Origin: an uncultured Campylobacter sp.
GTDB lineage: Bacteria > Campylobacterota > Campylobacteria > Campylobacterales > Campylobacteraceae
Length of the DNA stretch: 64,000 nt
NCBI RefSeq assembly: GCF_938039205.1
Contig: NZ_CALHVM010000023.1
Span: 1-64,000, forward strand
Direction of reading: 5' to 3'
Both the position numbers and the translations under genes were made by a program. Below, one piece after another: positions 1 to 7,223 of this stretch (position 1 is its first letter; each line of letters begins with the position of its first letter). Below the pieces are notes generated by a model, which was not told the origin of the DNA, did not search any database, and worked only from the letters and a program-made list of their open reading frames with translations.

Positions 1-214
1 TAGCCAAAGGGCGGTTAAATTTGAGTGAAATTTAAAAAATGCGGGAGTAAATTTGGGCGGGTTAAAGAGGCTAAAAAATCGCGCCGAAAACGGACGGGTT
101 TATCTGGCTAAATTTAAAGCGCAAATTTGACGAGAAACGGCCGCGCGGGCGATCCCGCCTGGTCAAATTTACCTGCCGGCACGAGCCTAGCAAGCAAATT
201 TAAGCGCTCAAGCC
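1..214. other. Intergenic start of window, no gene seen
   Basis: No open frame that I can support. The stretch carries several AAATTTG/CAAATTT oligomers and a short GC-rich hairpin (GCGGG-CGAT-CCCGC, about 153-166) without a T run. It lies downstream of the minus-strand torD-like gene, so it may hold the end of that transcript. Confidence 0.4.
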
Positions 215-934
215 TCAGTCGTCGAACTCTTGCGAGATGACGGGCGAGAACTCCTCCCAGCGGAGTTTTGTTTTGGCCGTAGGCATCTTGCTTTGAAACG
301 GCTCTTTTTTCATCGAGGCTACCGCCGCGCTGTCGCCGATCGGCGCAGGAGGCGCCTCCACGCCTAGTACCGCACGCTCAAGATCGATAAAATCGCGCAA
401 GATAACCGCGTAAGAGGCGAAAAAGTCTGCATTTTTGTGAGCGGATAAAAATTTGATAAATTCGTCGATAAATTTATTCGTAACGTCCGTAAATAGCTTG
501 CTGCTGATATTTGCCGCGCCCGCTGCTTCGTCGCGTAAAAAGGTCGCCGTGGCTAAAAATATAAATCCGACGTAGTCCTCGCTGTCCTTGCAGACGTCTT
601 TGTCCCTGCGGTACGGGCTTAGCTTTAGGCACTCGATCACGCGCAGCCTAGCCGCGCCGTCGTCGCGTCCGTCCTCGTAAAATGAGGCGTTTAGCGGGAT
701 ATTTGAGTAAGAAAAGTCAAAAAGCACGTCGTTTTGCTCTCTGGCGAATTTCTCGAAGTCAAATTTGGCTAAATTCGCAAACGCGGCCTCGCTCGCAGGT
801 GTAACGGGACTAGTGGCTAGATAGGCTAGCTGCTCGCGCCAGCGGTCAAATTTACCGCCGTGCTCGTGAAAAAACAGCGGGTAGGCCAAAAACTCGTAAA
901 AATACGCGCGCGCCTTGGTTAAGTTATTATCCAT
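215..934 (-). CDS. TorD-family molybdoenzyme maturation chaperone
   Basis: Predicted cytoplasmic all-helical protein of 239 residues, of the TorD/DmsD chaperone type that holds molybdoenzyme subunits until cofactor insertion and Tat export. The N-terminal region (ARAYFYEFLAYPLFF) and the mid-protein helix with 'SEDYVGFIFLATATFLRDE' resemble the family; there is no signal peptide. It is the second gene of a minus-strand pair, overlapping the upstream ferredoxin gene by 8 bases, which suggests translational coupling. The most likely client is the Tat-exported formate dehydrogenase FdhA encoded at 7.2 kb, because the pair sits divergently beside selAB and fdhXAB. The family call rests on overall pattern rather than a diagnostic motif, and the client is inferred from position. 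Confidence 0.8.
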   Translation of the reverse strand: MDNNLTKARAYFYEFLAYPLFFHEHGGKFDRWREQLAYLATSPVTPASEAAFANLAKFDFEKFAREQNDVLFDFSYSNIPLNASFYEDGRDDGAARLRVIECLKLSPYRRDKDVCKDSEDYVGFIFLATATFLRDEAAGAANISSKLFTDVTNKFIDEFIKFLSAHKNADFFASYAVILRDFIDLERAVLGVEAPPAPIGDSAAVASMKKEPFQSKMPTAKTKLRWEEFSPVISQEFDD

Positions 935-2597
935 TTAAAACCTCTTCTCTCATTTGATCCATTTGCGCTTTTATCATCACTTTGGCTTTGCAGTCCGAGC
1001 AGCAGTACAGCGTCTTTAGCTTGGCTTTGTCGCCGTTAAATTTAGGCGCCATGATCGAGGCGATCTTTTCTACGGCCTTTTTGGTCGCAAACTCCTTGCC
1101 GCACTCGATACAGGCGAAAAGCTCGTCTCTGGCTAGCTCGCTAAATGCGAAAAATCCGGGCTCCAGATCAATCTTGCCGGGGCGCAAAAATATCGTGTCT
1201 TTTTCCGCGCAGCTAAGCTCGCAGTATCCGCACGCGGTGCAGACGCTAGGGTTAAAGACGATGGAGTTTGTTTTCTTGTCCGCGACCAGAGCGGCGACGT
1301 TGCAGGCTCCCACGCAGCTTAGGCACAGCGTGCAGGTGTCTTGATTTATCTCGACGCGGCCGTATCTGATGAGCTCCGTGGTGCTAACCGAGCCTAAATT
1401 TTGATCTCCGACTAGCCACTCTAGGCGTTTGGCGAAAATTTCGCGCTTTGGCATGGCGTACTCGGCGATGGAGTGCTGCGAGCCGTCGATAAATTTAGCC
1501 TGAGATAGGGCGCTTTTTAGCTTGTCTTCGTTCTGCGCGACTAGGACGGCTTTTTCGTTAAATTTAAGCTCGTAAATTTGGTTTAAAATATCCACCGCGT
1601 CTTTGGTGCCTTTGCCGATATTTTGCTCGTAGATCACGACCTGCGCGCCGCTTTCTTGAAGTAACGTAAGCAGATGCGTCTCGCTCAAAAATCTCTCACC
1701 GCTAATGGCAAAAGGCAGCACGTTCGCGGGTAAATTTAGGCTTAAATTTTCTAAATTCGCCTTTGCAGGCACGACTAGCGCGATCCGGCCGCGGTATAGT
1801 TTGGCTATCTCGGTAAACGAATTTCGCGGCATATCTGAGTAATCAAGCGCGCCGCTAGGGCAGACGCTAACGCAGCCGCCGCAGTTTATGCAGTCGATGT
1901 GAGAGAAAACTAGGTGCTTGGTCTCGTCCTCTTTTAGGATCGCGACCGTAGGGCAGGCCTCTACGCACCTGCCGCAGATCTCGTGTCTGCGCTCGTGATA
2001 CTGGCAGATCGTGGAGTCGTAGTGGACGTGGCTTTTAAATTTAAATTTCGGGCTTTGCGCCTCTAGCTGCGCGGCGATTTCCTCGTCGCTTTTGCCCGCG
2101 ATCTCGTAGCAGCCGCTTTGCTTTAGCATGTATTCGCGTGCGTTTTCTACGAGGAAAAAGTCGCAGTCCACCTCAAACTCGCCGTCGGGGCGCAGTACTA
2201 GCACGCTTAGTTCGCCTGCGGCTCCGTAGATAAATTTGATCTCAAAATGCGTCAGCTCGATTGTTTTAAAGCCTTTAACTTTGAGCAAATTCGCCAAATT
2301 TTCGCGGCCGCCGTTACTAACGATCACGACGTTTTTGCCGACTTGCTTTTCGTAGTCGATGTCGCGCGCTAGGTCAAAGGCGCTGGCTCTAGCCTCATAA
2401 AGCAAAAGCGTGTTTTTAGCCTTATCCAGCACCGAGTCAGCGGTGTTTTTTAGATAAAAATTTATCTCCGGCGCTACGACGCTTGATTTTAGTTTGGGCG
2501 AATTTGAGACGAGATACTCGCCTTCGCCGTTTATCTCGATCTGCTCGTTTAGCATCAAATTTTCGTCAAAATCGTTGTAAAAACCGAATTCTTTCAT
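927..2597 (-). CDS. Multi-cluster 4Fe-4S ferredoxin-like protein, fdh-associated
   Basis: A 556-residue iron-sulfur protein with at least four cysteine clusters of bacterial ferredoxin type. Two are near residues 200-250 (CGRCVEACP; CINCGGCVSVCP) and two near residues 420-465 (CTLCLSCVGAC; CTACGYCELSC). Close to the C terminus is a pair of CxxC motifs (CIECG, CCSDC) that look like a small zinc or rubredoxin-type knuckle. No signal peptide is seen, so it should be cytoplasmic. It starts the minus-strand operon with the TorD-like chaperone and is divergent from selA. Similar large ferredoxins accompany formate dehydrogenase loci in Epsilonproteobacteria. A role as electron carrier or maturation factor for formate dehydrogenase is inference; the exact reaction is unknown. 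Confidence 0.8.
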   Translation of the reverse strand: MKEFGFYNDFDENLMLNEQIEINGEGEYLVSNSPKLKSSVVAPEINFYLKNTADSVLDKAKNTLLLYEARASAFDLARDIDYEKQVGKNVVIVSNGGRENLANLLKVKGFKTIELTHFEIKFIYGAAGELSVLVLRPDGEFEVDCDFFLVENAREYMLKQSGCYEIAGKSDEEIAAQLEAQSPKFKFKSHVHYDSTICQYHERRHEICGRCVEACPTVAILKEDETKHLVFSHIDCINCGGCVSVCPSGALDYSDMPRNSFTEIAKLYRGRIALVVPAKANLENLSLNLPANVLPFAISGERFLSETHLLTLLQESGAQVVIYEQNIGKGTKDAVDILNQIYELKFNEKAVLVAQNEDKLKSALSQAKFIDGSQHSIAEYAMPKREIFAKRLEWLVGDQNLGSVSTTELIRYGRVEINQDTCTLCLSCVGACNVAALVADKKTNSIVFNPSVCTACGYCELSCAEKDTIFLRPGKIDLEPGFFAFSELARDELFACIECGKEFATKKAVEKIASIMAPKFNGDKAKLKTLYCCSDCKAKVMIKAQMDQMREEVLNG

Positions 2598-2758
2598 GAT
2601 TTTCTCCCCGCGCTACGCGTTATCAAAATTGAGCGCATTTTAATACTAAAGGCATTAATAGGCTCTGAAATTTTACATTTATTTTTTTTAATAAGATTAG
2701 ATTTATCCAAATTTATGCTAAAATCGCGCTCGGTAACACAAATTTACTAGGAGCGAAT
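2598..2758. promoter_or_regulatory. Divergent promoter region between ferredoxin gene and selA
   Basis: A 161-base AT-rich gap between two divergent operons. On the plus strand an extended -10-like element (TATGCTAAAAT, about 2713-2723) is preceded by T-rich DNA, as is usual for Campylobacter sigma-70 promoters. A ribosome site AGGAG at about 2749-2753 precedes the TTG start of selA. No clear minus-strand promoter could be singled out. Confidence 0.5.
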
Positions 2759-4084
2759 TTGAACGAACTACGAAAACTCCCGCAGATAGATAAATTTATA
2801 AAAAACGAGCGATTTTCCGGGCTTGACACGAGCCTGCTAACTAAAGTCGCTAGGTGCGAGCTAGAGAGCCTGCGCGCTCAAATTTTAGGCGGGCAAAACT
2901 GCCCGGGGCTTGACGACATCGTCCAAAGCACGCTCGCAAGATACGAAAAAGCGTCAAATTTGAGCCTACGAAGCCTGATAAACGCAACCGGCGTCATCAT
3001 CCACACTAACCTCGGCCGCAGCGCGATCGATCCGGAAATTTTACGCCGAGCCGCGCCCGTGATCACGGGGTATTCAAATTTAGAGTACAGCGTCGAAAAG
3101 GGCGGCCGCTCAAACCGCTACGACTACGTGGGCGGGCTGCTGGCGGAGCTTTTCGGATTTGAGGACGCCGTCATCGTAAATAACAACGCAAGTGCGGTAT
3201 TTTTGGTGCTAAATACCTTCTCAAAAGGCGGCGAAGCTATCATTAGCAGGGGTGAGCTAGTCGAGATCGGCGGGAGCTTTCGCGTGCCAGAAGTCATGGC
3301 AAACTCGGGCGCGATCCTGCGCGAAGTGGGCACTACCAATAAAACCAATCTGCGCGACTACGAGGAGGCGATAAACGAAAACTCCAAGCTGATCTTAAAG
3401 GTGCATAGATCAAATTTTGATATCGTGGGCTTTAGCGAGGACGTGGCGATGCAGGACCTTAGTGCGCTAGCAAGAGAGCGAAATTTGATTGATTATTTTG
3501 ATCTTGGCGGCGGATTTTACGGTGAGCTGCCCTACGGCCTAGAGCGCAACGAGCCGAATCTAAAAAATCTAAAAGATGCTTCGCTCGTTAGCTTTAGCGG
3601 AGATAAGCTCTTTGGCTCCGTGCAGTGCGGCATAATCCTAGGTAAAAAGGGGCTCATCGCAAAGCTAAAGAAAAATCAGCTGTTAAGAATGCTGCGCGTG
3701 GACAAGGTGATCATCTCGCTACTGGCTGAAAGCGTCAAGGCCTACGCAAACCGCGAATTTGAGCTTATCACGACGGTAAAACAGCTCTATAAAAGCGTAG
3801 AGGAGCTAGAAAACACGGCAAATTTCATAAACTCGCGGCTAAAAACTCCGCTTGAAATCGTGCGCACGACGACCTATGTGGGCGGCGGCACGATGCCAAA
3901 CAAACGCATACCTAGCCTCGCGCTAGCCGTCAAAGGAAACGCGAACGAAAACGAGGCTAAATTTAGGAAAAATCTCGTGATCGGGCGCATAGAGGAGGGT
4001 AAATTTCTGCTCGATCTTCGCAGCGTGCTAGACGCGGACGTGCAAAATTTAATAGAAAAAATCAACGAAACGGATGAAAAATGA
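2759..4084 (+). CDS. selA: L-seryl-tRNA(Sec) selenium transferase
   Basis: SelA converts seryl-tRNA(Sec) to selenocysteinyl-tRNA(Sec) using selenophosphate, in the cytoplasm. The 441-residue protein has the family's usual length. The N-terminal domain (NELRKLPQIDKFI) is followed by the conserved 'NATGVIIHTNLGRS' block at about residues 78-92 and the PLP-lysine motif SFSGDKLFG, with the lysine at about residue 283. The start is TTG at 2759, eight bases after an AGGAG ribosome site; no ATG fits better. The stop overlaps the selB start (ATGA), so selAB is a coupled operon. Its products are needed to decode the UGA codons in fdhA (7755) and selD (51363) of this window. Confidence 0.97.
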   Translation: MNELRKLPQIDKFIKNERFSGLDTSLLTKVARCELESLRAQILGGQNCPGLDDIVQSTLARYEKASNLSLRSLINATGVIIHTNLGRSAIDPEILRRAAPVITGYSNLEYSVEKGGRSNRYDYVGGLLAELFGFEDAVIVNNNASAVFLVLNTFSKGGEAIISRGELVEIGGSFRVPEVMANSGAILREVGTTNKTNLRDYEEAINENSKLILKVHRSNFDIVGFSEDVAMQDLSALARERNLIDYFDLGGGFYGELPYGLERNEPNLKNLKDASLVSFSGDKLFGSVQCGIILGKKGLIAKLKKNQLLRMLRVDKVIISLLAESVKAYANREFELITTVKQLYKSVEELENTANFINSRLKTPLEIVRTTTYVGGGTMPNKRIPSLALAVKGNANENEAKFRKNLVIGRIEEGKFLLDLRSVLDADVQNLIEKINETDEK

Positions 4085-5901
4085 GCTTAATAATAGGAAC
4101 GGCCGGGCATATCGACCACGGCAAAACGGCGCTGATAAAGGAGCTAAACGGCTTTGAGGGCGACAAGCTAGAGGAGGAGCAAAAGCGCGGGATCACGATC
4201 GATCTTAGCTTTTCAAATTTGAGCAAAAACGGCGAAAATATCGCGTTTATCGACGTGCCCGGACATGAAAATTTGATCAAAACGATGATCAGCGGCGCAT
4301 ACGGATTTGACGCGTGCCTATTCGTCGTGGCGGCAAACGACGGTCTAATGCCGCAGTCTTTGGAGCATTTGGAGGTTTTAAATATCCTTGGCGTTCGCTC
4401 GCTCATCGTCGCGCTAACTAAATGCGACCTAGCGAGCGCAGAGCTAATAGAACGGCGAAAAGGCGAAATTTACGCCGCCGCGCAAAACTACAAAAATCTG
4501 CAAATTTTAGAGATTTTCCAGGTTAGCATTAAAGATAGCGCGAGCATTGATGAGCTGCGAAATTATCTTTTCACGCTAAAGGCGGCTAGCCGCGAGCAAG
4601 AGGGCGTTTTTAGATATTACATCGACCGCGTTTTTAGCCTAAAAGGTATCGGAAACGTAGTCACGGGCACCGTGATAGAGGGCAGCGTGAGCAAAAACGA
4701 GAAGCTGTTTAACTATGACGCAGGCAAAGAGGCGCAGGTGCGAAGCGTGCAAAGCCACGATAAATTCGTTGAGCGCGCGGGAGTTAGCAGCCGCGTGGCG
4801 CTAAATTTGACGGGAATCGAGCTAAATGATCTAAAAAAAGGACAATTGCTCAGTAAAAAGGGCTTTTTTAGAGGATTTCGCGAGATAGACGCGATCGTTT
4901 TTGCTCGCGAGCTAACGCACGGCGAGAATGTGACGTTTTGCGTCGGAGCAAAGGCCGCGCCCGCAAAAGCGCTAGTCCTCAGCGAAAAAGAGGGCGGGAT
5001 ATTTGCGACGTTTAAATTTGAAAGGGATATGTTTTTAAAATTTGACGAGCCGTTCGTGCTCATCGCAAACGGTCGCGTCATAGGCGGCGGCAGGGTGCTA
5101 AACGCCGTAAGCGAGCCGATGAAAAAATCAAGCAAAATTTCGTTTTTAAGCTCGCTGCTCAAAAAAGATTTCGTAAGTGCCTTTGCGATGCTAAAAGATA
5201 CGCATAAAAACGGCTTTGGTATCATCTCGGCCTATCAGCGTTTCGGGCTAAATCACGAGGAGGCCGTAGATATAGCAAAGCAAACGCCAAACGTATTCGT
5301 CGATGAAAAAGCGCTAAATATCTACGATCTAAGCGCGGTCGATCGGATAAAAAGCGCGGTCAAATTTATGATAGAAAAGAACGAATTTGCGGTATTTTCG
5401 GCTACGAGCATCAGCCTAAAGCTCTCGTGGGCTAGCGAAAATATCGCTCAAAAGGCGCTTGACGAGCTAGAAAGCGCGGGCATGATCGCTAAAAACGACG
5501 GCGTCTATACCAAAACGGGCGTGGATATTAGCAAGCTAAAAATCAGGCTCGAGGAGAAAATTTACGAGATTTTGCAAAGCGGAAATTTAGCTCCCTTGGC
5601 GCCTTATAACATCTACGACGAGCTTGAGATAGACCGCATTAGCGGCGATAACGCGCTAAAAAAACTAACGGGAATCGGGCGCGTGGTGAGGCTCGCGCAT
5701 AATCTTTTCGTAACGTCAAAGGCCCTAAACGAGGCGCTTGCGAAGCTAAAAGCTATCATCGCCGCGCAAGGATTCGTAAACGTAACGAACGCGAAAGAGT
5801 CGTTAAATTTGAGTAGAAAATACATAATCGCCTACCTAGAGCAACTCGATCTAGATCCAAATATCGTTAAAAACGGCACGGACCGAGTTTTAAAAGCGTG
5901 A
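4081..5901 (+). CDS. selB: Selenocysteine-specific elongation factor
   Basis: SelB is the specialised translation GTPase that carries Sec-tRNA(Sec) to UGA codons marked by a SECIS hairpin. The 606-residue protein opens with an EF-Tu type G domain: P-loop GTAGHIDHGKT (residues 6-16), effector segment 'KRGITIDLSF', DVPGHE and TKCD. EF-Tu-like beta-barrel domains follow (GNVVTGTVIEGSV). The C-terminal half from about residue 430 is made of small winged-helix repeats that bind the SECIS RNA in characterised SelB proteins. It overlaps selA by four bases and is probably translated with it. Confidence 0.97.
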   Translation: MSLIIGTAGHIDHGKTALIKELNGFEGDKLEEEQKRGITIDLSFSNLSKNGENIAFIDVPGHENLIKTMISGAYGFDACLFVVAANDGLMPQSLEHLEVLNILGVRSLIVALTKCDLASAELIERRKGEIYAAAQNYKNLQILEIFQVSIKDSASIDELRNYLFTLKAASREQEGVFRYYIDRVFSLKGIGNVVTGTVIEGSVSKNEKLFNYDAGKEAQVRSVQSHDKFVERAGVSSRVALNLTGIELNDLKKGQLLSKKGFFRGFREIDAIVFARELTHGENVTFCVGAKAAPAKALVLSEKEGGIFATFKFERDMFLKFDEPFVLIANGRVIGGGRVLNAVSEPMKKSSKISFLSSLLKKDFVSAFAMLKDTHKNGFGIISAYQRFGLNHEEAVDIAKQTPNVFVDEKALNIYDLSAVDRIKSAVKFMIEKNEFAVFSATSISLKLSWASENIAQKALDELESAGMIAKNDGVYTKTGVDISKLKIRLEEKIYEILQSGNLAPLAPYNIYDELEIDRISGDNALKKLTGIGRVVRLAHNLFVTSKALNEALAKLKAIIAAQGFVNVTNAKESLNLSRKYIIAYLEQLDLDPNIVKNGTDRVLKA

Positions 5902-5927
5902 TTTTTTATCTATTTATAAAAAGCTAA

Positions 5928-5960
5928 TATAATCCGCGCAAATTTTTAAAAAGGAATGAA
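5928..5960 (+). promoter_or_regulatory. Promoter and ribosome site for the thiol-disulfide gene
   Basis: A perfect TATAAT (5928-5933) lies 28 bases before the ATG at 5961, with AAGGAA as ribosome site just upstream of the start. This suggests the 5961 gene can be transcribed independently of selAB. Confidence 0.6.
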
Positions 5961-6668
5961 ATGAAAAAAATAGTTTTGTCGCTAATGGCGGCCTGCGCGA
6001 TGTTTGCTGCGTCAAACGAGCAAGTAGTCGGTTTTTATTCGCAGATGGTCGGCGAAGGCGTGAAAGTAAATGTAACTGAGCGCAAACCGTTAACCGACGG
6101 AATCGAAGCGGTCGTGGTAAATTTGAGCAACGGTCAAGTGAGTCAAGATGAGGTTATCTTTACTAAAGGCGACTTGCTTTTCCCGGATATCATCGACCTA
6201 AAGGCGCAAAAAGCCTACCTGCAAGAGATAAAAAAGGAAATAGCGGCGAAAAATATTTCAAAAGTCTATAAAAACGAGCAAAAAGAAAATATCATCACTC
6301 TAGGAAACGACTCTAAAAAGCCAACTATCGTGATGTTTTCCGATCCTGAGTGCCCGTACTGCCGCCTAGAGCTTGAAAAGATCGAAGCGACGTTAAAAGA
6401 AAGCAACGTAAAGCTAATCTTAACTCCGGTTCACGACGTATCGTCTTTGCAAAAAAGCTTTTTGATATATAAAGACGTAGCAAGCGCGAAAACCGATAGC
6501 GACAAGATCAAAATTTTACGAAAATATTTTGCGGACGACTATAAGGTGGCAGACGGTGCAGTCAGTGACGCAGACGTAAAAGCGATGGATAATTTAAGAC
6601 AAAAATACTCCGCCGCCGGCGTTCGCTCCGTGCCTTTTATAGTAAATTTAAGCGACCTTCAAAAATAA
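5961..6668 (+). CDS. Periplasmic thioredoxin-fold thiol-disulfide protein (DsbC/DsbG-like)
   Basis: A 235-residue exported protein with an N-terminal signal peptide (MKKIVLSLMAACAMFAAS). The C-terminal half is a thioredoxin fold of the DsbA/DsbC type: 'PTIVMFSDPECPYCRLELEKIE' carries the CPYC redox pair at residues 131 and 134, and 'GVRSVPFIV' supplies the conserved cis-proline loop. Its overall layout, with an N-terminal domain before the redox domain, resembles DsbC/DsbG isomerases. It lies between selAB and the fdh operon with its own promoter upstream and a strong hairpin downstream. A role in protecting or isomerising disulfides of periplasmic proteins is the family expectation; a link to formate dehydrogenase rests only on position. 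Confidence 0.85.
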   Translation: MKKIVLSLMAACAMFAASNEQVVGFYSQMVGEGVKVNVTERKPLTDGIEAVVVNLSNGQVSQDEVIFTKGDLLFPDIIDLKAQKAYLQEIKKEIAAKNISKVYKNEQKENIITLGNDSKKPTIVMFSDPECPYCRLELEKIEATLKESNVKLILTPVHDVSSLQKSFLIYKDVASAKTDSDKIKILRKYFADDYKVADGAVSDADVKAMDNLRQKYSAAGVRSVPFIVNLSDLQK

Positions 6669-6681
6669 TCCCTAACGTAAA

Positions 6682-6712
6682 TTTGAGCTAAATTTGATAA
6701 ATTTAGCTCAAA
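6682..6712 (+). terminator. Hairpin terminator after the thiol-disulfide gene
   Basis: A perfect 14-base inverted repeat, TTTGAGCTAAATTT and AAATTTAGCTCAAA, separated by GAT. It lies 14 bases after the stop at 6668. The stem is AT-rich and no long T run follows on the plus strand, so efficiency is uncertain and it could act in both directions. Confidence 0.6.
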
Positions 6713-7002
6713 AGCCCCAGAGTTACATAAAATATACATTTTTAACTTGATATGTAGTATTAAAACTTAAGCTAAATTTTAGGTTTCCTTAACTATTTAT
6801 TAAGTTTCATAATTAATCTAATATTTTTACTTCATTTATTCTCAAAATATGCTAAATTTGCACAGTGATATTTTAAAATATGCAAGTGCCCTAAAATACG
6901 CGCCTGTAAGGCGCACTACGCCTAGGAAATATGCAAAATTTGAACAATATCTTTCTAAAAACATCTCAAAAATTTCAAATTTGAGATTAATAAGGAGAAA
7001 AC
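6713..7002 (+). promoter_or_regulatory. Leader region of the fdh operon
   Basis: No convincing gene is seen in these 290 bases upstream of fdhX. A small hairpin GCGCC-TGTAA-GGCGC (6900-6914) and an 8-base inverted repeat ATCTCAAA/TTTGAGAT (6963-6987) directly precede the AAGGAG ribosome site of fdhX (about 6992-6997). The second repeat could influence translation initiation. AT-rich DNA at 6780-6850 probably contains the promoter, but no single -10 box stands out. Confidence 0.4.
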
Positions 7003-7212
7003 ATGCAAGGATCAAGACGAGATTTCCTCAAAAAATCTCTGAAGGTCGGCGCGGTAGGCGGGACTGTATTGGCCGCTGCAGCTATCGCAAAACCGACCAG
7101 CGACGAGCTTGCTCCTGACGACAACGGCGTAGTTGTCGGCAAGTCGAGCAAAAAAGAGGTGCTTTACAAAAAAAGCAAAGAGTGGGAATACTACTATAAG
7201 ATCGCTTACTAA
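7003..7212 (+). CDS. Small Tat-signal protein of the formate dehydrogenase operon (FdhX-like)
   Basis: A 69-residue protein that starts with a twin-arginine signal (SRRDFLKKSLKVGAVGG) and has only about 35 residues after the predicted cleavage region. Small proteins of this kind precede the catalytic subunit in formate dehydrogenase operons of Campylobacter and relatives, where they are annotated as formate dehydrogenase-associated or Tat-signal proteins. It has a good ribosome site (AAGGAGAAA) and ends 11 bases before fdhA, so it is surely cotranscribed. Its function is unknown; an accessory or assembly role is inferred from the conserved position. Confidence 0.85.
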   Translation: MQGSRRDFLKKSLKVGAVGGTVLAAAAIAKPTSDELAPDDNGVVVGKSSKKEVLYKKSKEWEYYYKIAY

Positions 7213-7223
7213 GGGAGAAAACC

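Noticed and set aside
6849..7118. 89-residue plus-strand open frame upstream of and overlapping fdhX
   Set aside because: It overlaps the well-supported Tat-signal gene in another frame, lacks a ribosome site and has no recognisable features.
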